Below are positions 18,909 to 26,827 of a stretch of DNA of 64,000 bases, one piece after another. A program made the translations under genes and the position numbers. The number at the start of each line of letters is the position of its first letter. Within the stretch, counting starts at the first letter, position 1. Under the pieces are notes generated by a model. That model ran no database searches and was not told where the DNA came from. It was given only the letters and a program-made list of their open reading frames with translations. Source of the DNA: Alphaproteobacteria bacterium (GTDB lineage Bacteria; Pseudomonadota; Alphaproteobacteria; Caulobacterales; Maricaulaceae); contig JAAEZM010000003.1 in assembly GCA_018222865.1 (NCBI GenBank), forward strand, positions 1-64,000. Direction: 5' to 3'.

Positions 18909-19481
18909 ATGAGCCGAAACGATCAATACCAGTACATGCTTTCCATCGCGGCCCTTGTGATGTCGGCCCTCGCGATGATCTTTGCCTTCATGGAGTTACG
19001 CTCCTCGGACAGGCAGTATGAGGCGAATGTCTGGCCCTATGTCGATCTTGATATCATCGTCAGTTCCGACAATTTTGAGATCGCAGCGTCCAATAAGGGC
19101 ATGGGCCCCGCCTTGATCCATGAATTTCGCCTTCTGCACGATGGCGAGGTTGTGCGTGTTCCCTCGGATTTGCTTGAGCGCGCAGGCTTCAGTGAAAATA
19201 CCGACCTGTCATTATCCTCCTCCACGGTCACCTCAACTGTGATGTCCACTGGCGAACGCCTCACCGCCTTGCGCATTCAGGGTGCGGGAACCGGGACAGC
19301 TATCAGCACCATCCTGCAAGAGCTCGAGATCGAGCTGTGTTACTGCTCCATCAATGGCGCATGCTGGACCAATCTCGGCGAACAGCAATTTCGAGCGGAA
19401 GTCGCGCAATGCGGCAGTCAGAGCGATAATGTTGAAGAACGTCTTCAGCTATTCTCGCCTGATCAGGAAGACAGCCCATGA
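18909..19481 (+). CDS. Membrane-anchored protein of unknown function
   Basis: ATG 18909 (GGAGAG upstream) is preferred over the track start, giving 190 residues. One N-terminal membrane segment (MLSIAALVMSALAMIFAFM) is followed by a mostly periplasmic or cytosolic domain with WPYVDLDIIVSSDNFEIAASNKGMGPALIHEF, a strand-rich pattern seen in uncharacterised membrane-anchored proteins whose soluble domain begins with an Asn-Lys-Gly-x-Gly-Pro-Ala turn. Three cysteines occur near the C-terminus (CYCSINGAC). It overlaps the next gene by ATGA, so the pair is co-translated. Function unknown. Confidence 0.65.
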   Translation: MSRNDQYQYMLSIAALVMSALAMIFAFMELRSSDRQYEANVWPYVDLDIIVSSDNFEIAASNKGMGPALIHEFRLLHDGEVVRVPSDLLERAGFSENTDLSLSSSTVTSTVMSTGERLTALRIQGAGTGTAISTILQELEIELCYCSINGACWTNLGEQQFRAEVAQCGSQSDNVEERLQLFSPDQEDSP

Positions 19482-19783
19482 ACCGCCGTCGTCGCTTCCT
19501 GGATCGCTCCCGACGCATGCGTGAGGAGCGGAACCGTGAGAGCAAGGGGTTTAACCCGGCTTCCATGATCCGGCTCGCCGGGTTTGGCGCTGCCTTGATC
19601 GTCTTCGTGGCGGTTTATGTCGGCTTCAATCGCGCAGATGAAACCTTCTATGACGGTCGATGGGGTGTCATGGAACGGCTCATCCAGCCGGTTTTCCTGG
19701 GCGCGAATGCGTTGGAATGGCTGGTCCTGGTACTGGTCGGTTTCATAGCCTGGCGCATCTGGCGCAAAATGAATCCGCGTTAG
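19478..19783 (+). CDS. Small two-helix membrane protein, unknown
   Basis: 101 residues starting with a very basic tail (MNRRRRFLDRSRRMREERNR), then two membrane helices (LAGFGAALIVFVAVYVGF and ALEWLVLVLVGFIAWRIW) and a basic end. No family recognised. Coupled to the preceding unknown membrane protein by a 4-base ATGA overlap; the two probably form a complex or act together. Confidence 0.65.
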   Translation: MNRRRRFLDRSRRMREERNRESKGFNPASMIRLAGFGAALIVFVAVYVGFNRADETFYDGRWGVMERLIQPVFLGANALEWLVLVLVGFIAWRIWRKMNPR

Positions 19784-19898
19784 GGCCAAGACGAAAACGC
19801 CCTTGCCCTGAAATCGCCACTGGTCAGCGCGTCATTGCAGGTTTATTGCCAGCCTATCGGCTTTCCTTCCACGGGCATGACACAAGGACGAAACGAAG

Positions 19899-20915
19899 AT
19901 GGGACTGAAGCTAGCGGTCTTCGGCGCCACGGGCGCTGTCGGTAAAGAGATGCTGGAGATTCTGGCTGAGCGCTTATTCCCCGCCGACGAGGTTTATGCA
20001 CTCGCAAGCCGCAAATCGATGGGCGTCGAGCTTTCCTACGGCGAGAAGACGCTGGTCTGCAAAGACGCCGAGACTTTCGATTTTTCCAAGGTTGATCTCG
20101 TCTTGATGTCCGCCGGCGGAGATGTCTCACGCGAATGGGCGCCCAAAATCGCGGATGCCGGTGCGATCGTCGTCGACAACTCCTCAGCCTGGCGGATGGA
20201 TCCCGATGTTCCGCTCATTGTTCCGGAAGTGAATAGCGAGGCGCTGGACGAGATCAAGAAAGGCATTATTGCCAATCCGAACTGCTCAACCATCCAGCTG
20301 ATGGTTGCGCTCAAGCCGATCCATGATCGCGCTCGGATCAAGCGGGTGAATTGTGCGACCTACCAGTCTGTCTCCGGTGCCGGTCAAGCGGCCATGGACG
20401 AACTCTGGACGCAGACCAAGGGCATCTACGTCAATGACAGCGTAGAACCACAAGCCTTCACCAAGCAGATCGCCTTCAACGTCATCCCGCACATTGATGT
20501 CTTCATGGAGGATGGCGCCACCAAGGAAGAGTGGAAAATGGTGGTGGAGACGAAGAAGATTCTCGACCCCTCCATCAAATTGTTCGCGACCTGCGCGCGT
20601 GTTCCGGTGTTTGTGGGCCACTCTATCGCCGCACATCTGGAGCTTGAAGAAGAGCTGAGCGCGGACGAAGCGCGCGATCTTCTGCGCACCAGCCCAGGCC
20701 TCATGGTCATCGATAAGCACGAAGATGAGGGCTATGTGACACCGGTTGAAAGCGTTGGCGAATTTGCGACCTTTGTGTCCCGTGTGCGCGAGGATCCGAC
20801 CGTCGATAATGGTTTGGCGCTCTGGGTGGTCTCGGACAATCTGCGCAAGGGGGCAGCCCTTAATGCGGTACAGATCGCTGAAGGCCTGCTCAATCGCGGA
20901 CATTTGAAAGCGTGA
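19899..20915 (+). CDS. asd: Aspartate-semialdehyde dehydrogenase
   Basis: Converts aspartyl phosphate to aspartate semialdehyde with NADPH, the branch point to lysine, diaminopimelate, threonine and methionine. The 338 residues have the N-terminal nucleotide-binding loop VFGATGAVGKEM and catalytic C129 in ANPNCSTIQLM; the substrate-binding CATYQSVSGAGQAAMDEL segment follows. AAGGACGAAACGAAG precedes the ATG. Its TGA overlaps the GTG start of rarD. Confidence 0.96.
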   Translation: MGLKLAVFGATGAVGKEMLEILAERLFPADEVYALASRKSMGVELSYGEKTLVCKDAETFDFSKVDLVLMSAGGDVSREWAPKIADAGAIVVDNSSAWRMDPDVPLIVPEVNSEALDEIKKGIIANPNCSTIQLMVALKPIHDRARIKRVNCATYQSVSGAGQAAMDELWTQTKGIYVNDSVEPQAFTKQIAFNVIPHIDVFMEDGATKEEWKMVVETKKILDPSIKLFATCARVPVFVGHSIAAHLELEEELSADEARDLLRTSPGLMVIDKHEDEGYVTPVESVGEFATFVSRVREDPTVDNGLALWVVSDNLRKGAALNAVQIAEGLLNRGHLKA

Positions 20916-21814
20916 GCACTCAGCCGAGCACCCCGGAACCCAAGGCGGACCAGACGGCGCTGATCGCTGGTTTGTCCGCCTATCTGATCTGGGGCGTCTC
21001 GCCACTCTACTTTCAGATCCTCAATTTCGTTGATGCGTTTGAGATCATCATCCACCGGATTCTCTGGTCAGCCCCATTCCTGCTTGGTGTACTGGCCCTG
21101 TCCGGGAAGCTGGGTGAATTGCGGCCCGTCCTGCGTGATCGTCGTTCCATGCTCACCCTGCTGGCCACATCCGTTCTGATCTCGATCAATTGGTGGGGCT
21201 TTGTCTGGGCGGTGAATAATGGCCAGGTTCTGCAAGCCTCACTGGGCTATTATATCAATCCCCTGATGAGTGTAGCCGTTGGCGTCATCGTGTTGCGCGA
21301 ACCCTTGGGGCCCTGGCGGATAGCCGCCATTGCCCTGGCGAGCCTGGGTGTGCTCAACCAGATTATCTCAGTCGGTGAAGTACCCTGGATCTCGCTGCTC
21401 CTGGCTGTCAGCTTCACAGCCTATGGCTATCTGCGCAAAGTCATCCTGGTGGATGGGCGGATCGGGCTGTTCCTGGAAACGGCTTTCCTCTTCCCCATCG
21501 CGCTTATCCTGATGATCTGGCTTGGTCAGACGGGCCAGGTTCTTCAGGCCTCAGGCATTGGTGAGTTCGCGCTTCTAGCGACTGCGGGGGCTGTCACGAT
21601 CGTGCCCTTGCTGTTCTACATCATCGGGGCAAGGGGGCTGCGCCTTACGACGATGGGGATCATGCAATTCATGGCCCCAACCCTCCAGTTCGCGATTGGA
21701 ATTTGGGGTGGAGAGACATTCACCACCGCGCATATGGTCACCTTCGGCTTGATCTGGGCCGGAGTTGCGACTTTTACTTACAGCCAACTCCGCCGCCGAC
21801 ACTCACAGTCCTAA
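20912..21814 (+). CDS. rarD: RarD-type EamA permease
   Basis: A 300-residue ten-helix EamA-fold transporter. The N-terminus AYLIWGVSPLYFQIL and HRILWSAPFLLG, together with SINWWGFVWAVNNGQVLQASLGYYINPL, are diagnostic of the RarD subgroup. Substrate is unknown; the old link to chloramphenicol sensitivity is weak. Starts with GTG inside the asd stop (GTGA), so it is translationally coupled to asd, though the reason is unclear. Confidence 0.9.
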   Translation: MSTQPSTPEPKADQTALIAGLSAYLIWGVSPLYFQILNFVDAFEIIIHRILWSAPFLLGVLALSGKLGELRPVLRDRRSMLTLLATSVLISINWWGFVWAVNNGQVLQASLGYYINPLMSVAVGVIVLREPLGPWRIAAIALASLGVLNQIISVGEVPWISLLLAVSFTAYGYLRKVILVDGRIGLFLETAFLFPIALILMIWLGQTGQVLQASGIGEFALLATAGAVTIVPLLFYIIGARGLRLTTMGIMQFMAPTLQFAIGIWGGETFTTAHMVTFGLIWAGVATFTYSQLRRRHSQS

Positions 21815-21827
21815 GAAGAGATCATTG

Positions 21828-22787
21828 ATGAGCGATTTTCCCGCCCCCCAGCGTATTCGGACCAATGGGATTGAGCTCTCTGTGCATCTGGCCGGACCGG
21901 AAACCGGGCCAGCGCTCCTCCTGGCCCATGGTTGGCCTGAGCTGGCCTATTCCTGGAAGAACCAGGTCCAACCCCTGGCAGAGGCGGGCTACAGGGTGAT
22001 CATACCGGATCTGCGCGGATTTGGTGGCTCGGATTGCCCGACCGACGTTGAATCCTACACGATGGACATCATGGTCGCGGACCTGACGGGTCTGCTCGAT
22101 ACGCTGGGCCATGAAAAGGCGGTCTTCATCGGTCATGACTGGGGCGGGATCATTATCTGGCATGCTGCCATGCTGGCGCCGGAGCGGGTCGCTGGAGCAG
22201 TCGGCGTCAATACGCCTCACTTGCCGCGCGGCGCCAACCCGCCGACCGACGCCTTCATGGAGATGGGCGGACCGGATCATTACATCCTGAAATTCCAGGA
22301 AATCGGGTATGCGGAAGAGATCTTTACCGGACGTGAGGACGATTTCTTCGCCTTCATGATGGGCAAGCCTCCCAGCGCGGAGGAGCTCGATGGTCTGTAC
22401 CCGGCCATTACGCACATCCCCAAACTGTTCCAGGAATTCACAGGGCGAGCTGAAGAGCGCATGGTGGTCGGCCCAAAAGACCGGGCCTATTATGCGCAGG
22501 CCTATCGTCAATCCGGCTATGCCGGGGGGATCAATCTTTACCGGAATTTTGATCGCAACTGGGAGCGCATGGCCGGCGTCGATCATCGTCTCGACATGCC
22601 CTGTCTGATGATTTCTGCCGATGCCGATTTCATGCTTCCCCCGAAACTGGCCATGTGGATGCCAGCGCTTTGTCAGGACCTTGAGCATCACATCATTGCC
22701 GATTGCGGGCATTGGACGATGTGGGAGAAGCCCGAGGCGCTGAACGCGCATCTCGTGGACTGGCTCAAGCGACGCTTTCCAGCCTAA
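21828..22787 (+). CDS. Alpha/beta hydrolase, epoxide-hydrolase-like
   Basis: ATG 21828 with AAGAAGAG upstream gives 319 residues, 13 bases after rarD. The oxyanion motif HGWPE (34-38), nucleophile aspartate D104 in GHDWGG and the histidine in DCGHWTMWEKPE are the epoxide hydrolase triad pattern; GFGGSD is also typical. The natural substrate is unknown. Haloalkane dehalogenases share the fold but usually have a different cap and a tryptophan after the nucleophile as here, so dehalogenase activity is a lesser alternative. Confidence 0.88.
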   Translation: MSDFPAPQRIRTNGIELSVHLAGPETGPALLLAHGWPELAYSWKNQVQPLAEAGYRVIIPDLRGFGGSDCPTDVESYTMDIMVADLTGLLDTLGHEKAVFIGHDWGGIIIWHAAMLAPERVAGAVGVNTPHLPRGANPPTDAFMEMGGPDHYILKFQEIGYAEEIFTGREDDFFAFMMGKPPSAEELDGLYPAITHIPKLFQEFTGRAEERMVVGPKDRAYYAQAYRQSGYAGGINLYRNFDRNWERMAGVDHRLDMPCLMISADADFMLPPKLAMWMPALCQDLEHHIIADCGHWTMWEKPEALNAHLVDWLKRRFPA

Positions 22788-22885
22788 GCAGGAAACGACC
22801 CACCCCACCACCATTGGGTGGCATAATAATACTTTTCTTGCTTTAGGAGACCACTCTTCCTATCCTCTGGTTGAAGGGGGTAGGG

Positions 22886-23308
22886 ATGAGCGAGTATTAC
22901 ACATCGCATATAGACCCTGAGACCAATATCGCCGTGATATCAGCGCGCGGAGTGGTTACACCTGAAGGCTTTTACGATGCCCAGGACCGCCTGCTGGAAA
23001 ACGTCGACTGGCGCGGTGATACCGACCTGCTGATCGTTCTGGAAGACGACACATCGCTTGAGGCGTTGTCCTTCAATACCTTATCGAAATTCGGTGCGCT
23101 CTTCCAAAGCTGGACCGTTCGGCACCGGCTTGGTCCTAAGCCCCTGACGGCCATTGTCTGCCGCAAGACCATCTTCAAACTGGCCCGCAATTTCTGGAAC
23201 TCGATGAACCGGGACGCCTGGATTGTAGAGGTCGCACTTATGCATTCTGAAGCTGAAGCGGTAGGCTGGATCCGCAATCGGCGCGAGGCTCAACTGGCCT
23301 CTGCTTAA
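22886..23308 (+). CDS. STAS/SpoIIAA-like small protein, unknown role
   Basis: 140 residues from ATG 22886, preceded by AAGGGGGTAGGG. The start SEYYTSHIDPETNIAVISARGVVTPEGFYDAQDRLLE and the following LLIVLEDDTSL have the strand-turn-helix rhythm of STAS-like proteins in which small molecules or regulatory partners bind, but sequence identity with a named family is not evident. It stands alone, four bases short of the convergent serine hydrolase stop. Confidence 0.6.
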   Translation: MSEYYTSHIDPETNIAVISARGVVTPEGFYDAQDRLLENVDWRGDTDLLIVLEDDTSLEALSFNTLSKFGALFQSWTVRHRLGPKPLTAIVCRKTIFKLARNFWNSMNRDAWIVEVALMHSEAEAVGWIRNRREAQLASA

Positions 23309-23312
23309 GGCA

Positions 23313-24452
23313 TCAAAGACAGGAATAGACCGCCTCGATCAACCGAGCGGGGCGTGGGTCACCGGCGAGATAGTGCTGCTGTCGGTTCATCACATAAGCA
23401 CATGACAAAGCCGCATCCGGATCCGCCATCGCCATGGATCCACCCCAGCCGGAATGGCCAATCGTGCGGAGCTGGTCACCATAGAGTTGATCATGGGTGT
23501 TGCGCATCACTCCAGCCGCCCAGGACAAGTCGAACGGCAGGACCTTGTCAGGACCGGCGACGCGCTCTGCAACCAATTCCTCAAGCACGGCGTCGGAAAT
23601 GAAGCGTTTGCCATCAAGATGCCCTTGCATGGCATAAACAGCCATCAGGCGCGCCAGGGCGCCAGCCGTTGCATGCGCATTGGCCGCCGGGAATTCAGCC
23701 ATCCGCCACTCTTTCGCGCCCTTGCGCCCCGGCGAGGACCAGGCCTTCAAAAAGGCGAGTTCGCGGATCGGATTGATATCGCCGAGCTGTGGCATCTGTT
23801 TGGGCATGGCGTGCTCTGCCGTACGTGCATGCTCGCTCTCGGGAAGACCGACATGAAAATCAATGCCTTTGGGCCCGCAGATCTCTTCACGCAAAATCGC
23901 GCCGATGGAACGGCCATCCGTGCGGCGCGCGAGCGCGTCGGCGATAAAACCAAACGTGATCGGATGATATCCAGACCCCTCACCGAGCGGCCAGAGCGGG
24001 CGCTGGCGGGCCAGCTTGTCTTCGATCAAGCCCGCATCGAACCAGTCGGAGGCTTCCATCGGCTCTGAGATCCCAGACAGGCCAGCCTGGTGAGAGAGCG
24101 CCTGCGCAACACTCACACCGCTTTTTCCTCCGCCGGCAAATTCAGGCCAGTAGTCGGCCACCGGCGCATCATATTCCAACAGGCCCCGATCGACCAATTT
24201 GGCGATGACCAGTGCCGCGACCGCCTTTCCTGTCGAGTAAACCGGGATCAATGTCTTCTCGGTCCATTCGCGGGATTTCTTGCGGTCTGCCCAGCCCCCA
24301 TGAATGTCGACCACGCGCTCACCATTCACCCGAACAGCAAATCCGGCGCCGATCTCGTCGTGATCACGCCAATTGGACAAAAACGCCTCGCGGACCGGTT
24401 CAAAACCAGGTGCAACAAAACCATGGATCTCGGGCAAAACAGTATCACTCAT
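23313..24452 (-). CDS. Serine hydrolase (class C beta-lactamase/EstB-like)
   Basis: 379 residues without a signal peptide. The nucleophile SxxK motif is S73-T-G-K76 (PVYSTGKAVA), the tyrosine motif is GSGYHPITFGF near 163, and the third motif is HSGWGGS rather than KTG. This pattern fits the EstB/LovD esterase-transesterase branch of the beta-lactamase fold, not a resistance enzyme. The lack of an export signal supports an intracellular esterase. It is followed in reverse by pdxY upstream, 50 bases apart. Confidence 0.88.
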   Translation of the reverse strand: MSDTVLPEIHGFVAPGFEPVREAFLSNWRDHDEIGAGFAVRVNGERVVDIHGGWADRKKSREWTEKTLIPVYSTGKAVAALVIAKLVDRGLLEYDAPVADYWPEFAGGGKSGVSVAQALSHQAGLSGISEPMEASDWFDAGLIEDKLARQRPLWPLGEGSGYHPITFGFIADALARRTDGRSIGAILREEICGPKGIDFHVGLPESEHARTAEHAMPKQMPQLGDINPIRELAFLKAWSSPGRKGAKEWRMAEFPAANAHATAGALARLMAVYAMQGHLDGKRFISDAVLEELVAERVAGPDKVLPFDLSWAAGVMRNTHDQLYGDQLRTIGHSGWGGSMAMADPDAALSCAYVMNRQQHYLAGDPRPARLIEAVYSCL

Positions 24453-24502
24453 GCTTCACGGGCTAACCTGTTCCGGCCCGCTCGATCAAGCGGGGAATGG
24501 GG

Positions 24503-25372
24503 CTAGAACAGCGCCTCGGCCTGAAGGTCGACCAGAGGCTCTGCCAGGACGTCCTGAGCAGCCACCAGAGGCAATTCAGGAGACCGCCACTCATTTGCTC
24601 GCATCACCACGCTAAGCGTTGCCGCAACCCCTTGTTCCAAGGCGCGTTTCGGCCCCACACCCGCCAGAATGCGCTCCACGAAACAGGCGGTCAGCAAATC
24701 TCCGGTGCCGCTGGGGGCTTTCTCGCAGCGCTCATGAGTGACCAGCCAGCCTTCATGGGCATCGACATACATCACGCCAATCTTCCCATGCCGCGGCAGA
24801 GAACTGACCAGAACCGGGCGTTCCAGTGACTGCGCCGCACGGATCATCGAACCGAAGTCCGAGAGATTGCGCCCCGTGATCTCAGCAAGCTCGAAGGCAT
24901 TAGGCGTGACAAGGTCCGCCCGTCGCACCAATTGATCCTTGATCGCCGCAGCAATGGCGGACGAAATATATAATCCGCCCGGCGCATCGCCCATTACCGG
25001 ATCCACGACCGTCAAAGGCTCGTCGGCATAGGCCTTCAGCCCGTTATGGGAGCGCGGTGCTTTGCGGACCGCGTCGATTACCTCCGCCGCTTCGAAAACC
25101 TGTCCCGCATCAGCGAAATAGCCGGTAATCACCACGTCAGTCAGATTAAGAAGGCCTTGCTCGGCTATCCCGGAGAGCATGCTCTCCATCACATCCTGCC
25201 CAACCGCATCACCACCCGGATCGCCCCAACCAGGATGACGGCCATACAAAACGGTCGGCACCAGCATGGTGTCGATTTTCGCAGCATTGAGCACGCGTTG
25301 GGTCACACCGCCGCCGACCATGGAGCCGGCGACATGACTGGTAAGCAAAAGCGCCATCGGCATGATTTTCAT
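24503..25372 (-). CDS. pdxY: Pyridoxal kinase PdxY
   Basis: Phosphorylates pyridoxal to PLP in the vitamin B6 salvage pathway. The 289-residue ribokinase-fold protein has YGRHPGWGD near the substrate lid, VVDPVMGDAPGGLY, TPNAFELAEITG and the catalytic GTGDLL (SGTGDLLTACF). Divergent from the CitE-like gene with only 35 bases between starts. Distinction from PdxK rests on overall look. Confidence 0.92.
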   Translation of the reverse strand: MKIMPMALLLTSHVAGSMVGGGVTQRVLNAAKIDTMLVPTVLYGRHPGWGDPGGDAVGQDVMESMLSGIAEQGLLNLTDVVITGYFADAGQVFEAAEVIDAVRKAPRSHNGLKAYADEPLTVVDPVMGDAPGGLYISSAIAAAIKDQLVRRADLVTPNAFELAEITGRNLSDFGSMIRAAQSLERPVLVSSLPRHGKIGVMYVDAHEGWLVTHERCEKAPSGTGDLLTACFVERILAGVGPKRALEQGVAATLSVVMRANEWRSPELPLVAAQDVLAEPLVDLQAEALF

Positions 25373-25407
25373 GCTATATCGCTTCGTACCACTACGGAAA
25401 GCCTTTC

Positions 25408-26256
25408 ATGAGACGCCTGATCCGCTCCGCCCTTTTTGTCCCGGCAAGTAAGCCGCGCGCCATTGAAAAAGCCGCGATTCTTGGCGCGGACATGCTGATC
25501 CTTGACCTGGAAGACGCTGTCGGGCCGCAGGAAAAGGACGCCGGCCGAGAAGCCGTCGCGCAAGCATTGAAATCGTGGGAAGGGTCCGGCGCCTTGCGTG
25601 CAGTGCGGATAAACGGGCTGACCACATCTTGGGGCAGCGCCGACATCGCGGCTGCAGCCAGTGCGGATCTCGTCGTCTTGCCGAAGGTTGAACAGGTCGG
25701 CGACCTCCACGAAGCTCGCTCTGCGCTGAACGCCCAAGGATCCTCCATCCCGATCTGGGCAATGATCGAAACACCGCGCTCGCTCCTCAACCTTGCCGGT
25801 ATCGCTGCCGCTACCGGCACCGGGCTGGGCGGGTTGATCGCTGGCACCAATGATTTGTGCAAGGAGTTGCACTGCTCGCCTGATCGCGACCGTATGGCCC
25901 TGCTTGCACATCTCAGTCAGATCGTTTGCGCCGCTCGGGCTTATCAGCTTTACGCGCTCGATGGTGTCTATAATCAATTCCTCGATCCGAAAGGGTTTCG
26001 AGCCGAAGCCGAGCAGAGCCATCTGCTCGGTTTCAATGGCAAGACCTTGATCCACCCAAATCAGGTCGATCTCGCCCATCTCTATTTCGGACCCAGTGCC
26101 CATGAACTCGAACAAGCGGCTCGCATCGTGGCCGCATTTGCTGCCCCGGAGAATGCCGGCAAGGGCGTGATTTCGCTGGACGGACAGATGATTGAACGCC
26201 TGCATTTGGAGCAAGCGCGCGCGCTTTTGGCGATGGGCAGTGATAACGACGCCTGA
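25408..26256 (+). CDS. CitE-like HpcH/HpaI family CoA-ester lyase
   Basis: 282-residue TIM-barrel protein. Family motifs are ALFVPASKPRAIEKA (CoA-binding N-terminus), LILDLEDAVGPQEK (Mg ligands Glu/Asp), WAMIETPRSLLN and GTNDLCKEL, the last typical of malyl-CoA/citramalyl-CoA type lyases. It could act on malyl-, methylmalyl- or citramalyl-CoA; the substrate cannot be told, and no citrate lyase alpha or gamma subunit lies nearby, which argues against true citrate lyase. Confidence 0.87.
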   Translation: MRRLIRSALFVPASKPRAIEKAAILGADMLILDLEDAVGPQEKDAGREAVAQALKSWEGSGALRAVRINGLTTSWGSADIAAAASADLVVLPKVEQVGDLHEARSALNAQGSSIPIWAMIETPRSLLNLAGIAAATGTGLGGLIAGTNDLCKELHCSPDRDRMALLAHLSQIVCAARAYQLYALDGVYNQFLDPKGFRAEAEQSHLLGFNGKTLIHPNQVDLAHLYFGPSAHELEQAARIVAAFAAPENAGKGVISLDGQMIERLHLEQARALLAMGSDNDA

Positions 26257-26341
26257 TTCAGGATTTCATGAAATCGCAGCTCAGCGCTTGAACCTTATGG
26301 TCAAGTTCGGCTTTGATCAGTGCCCGAAAAGGAAAAGAAGA

Positions 26342-26692
26342 ATGTCTCAGACCACTATTTGGCACAATCCGCGCTGTTCCAAGTCCCGACAGACGCTGGC
26401 ACTTCTGGAAGCACGCGGCGGCGAGCTCAATGTCCGTGAATACATGACGGACCTGCCAAGTGTCGATGAACTCAAAAATGTCGCGAAACAGCTTGGCTAT
26501 ACGTCTGCCCATGAGTGGCTGCGCAAGAATGAAGCGATCTATCGGGATCTCGGCCTCAAGGCCATTGAGGATGAAGAGACACTTTTCAAGGCGATGTCAG
26601 AAAACCCGCGCCTCATCGAGCGTCCGGTCGTTATTCATGAGGGGCGCGCCATGATCGGGCGGCCACCCGAGCAAGTTCTCGAACTCTTCTAG
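26342..26692 (+). CDS. arsC: ArsC-family arsenate reductase
   Basis: ATG 26342 with AGGAAAAGAAG upstream gives 116 residues, the usual ArsC length; the track ORF begins in upstream sequence. The thioredoxin-fold protein has the nucleophile C12 in NPRCSKSRQTL, and an arginine pattern with IERPVVI near residue 94 used for arsenate binding. It is glutaredoxin-dependent in the E. coli family. No arsR, arsB or acr3 lies next to it, so it may be a general YfgD-like member. Confidence 0.88.
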   Translation: MSQTTIWHNPRCSKSRQTLALLEARGGELNVREYMTDLPSVDELKNVAKQLGYTSAHEWLRKNEAIYRDLGLKAIEDEETLFKAMSENPRLIERPVVIHEGRAMIGRPPEQVLELF

Positions 26693-26727
26693 CGCCCGAG
26701 CAAACGTCTTTTTGACATCCCGCGCGA

Positions 26728-26758
26728 CGAAAACCGCCAATTACTTGTGGCGTTTTCG
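26728..26758. terminator. Hairpin downstream of arsC, weak terminator
   Basis: CGAAAACCGCCA, an 8-base loop, then TGGCGTTTTCG: a long stem with one bulge that includes its T tract within the stem rather than as a tail. It lies between arsC and the hybrid kinase gene and may end arsC transcription or lie in the kinase leader. Confidence 0.4.
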
Positions 26759-26827
26759 TGACACCCGCCTATTATGGTTGCCAATCGAAACTGAGTCGCG
26801 CTCCGCGATGTTTCGAATGGGGAGATC

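Noticed and set aside
21822-22814. 330-residue minus-strand ORF opposite the epoxide hydrolase
   Set aside because: Opposite a conserved alpha/beta hydrolase with intact catalytic motifs; composition matches a shadow.
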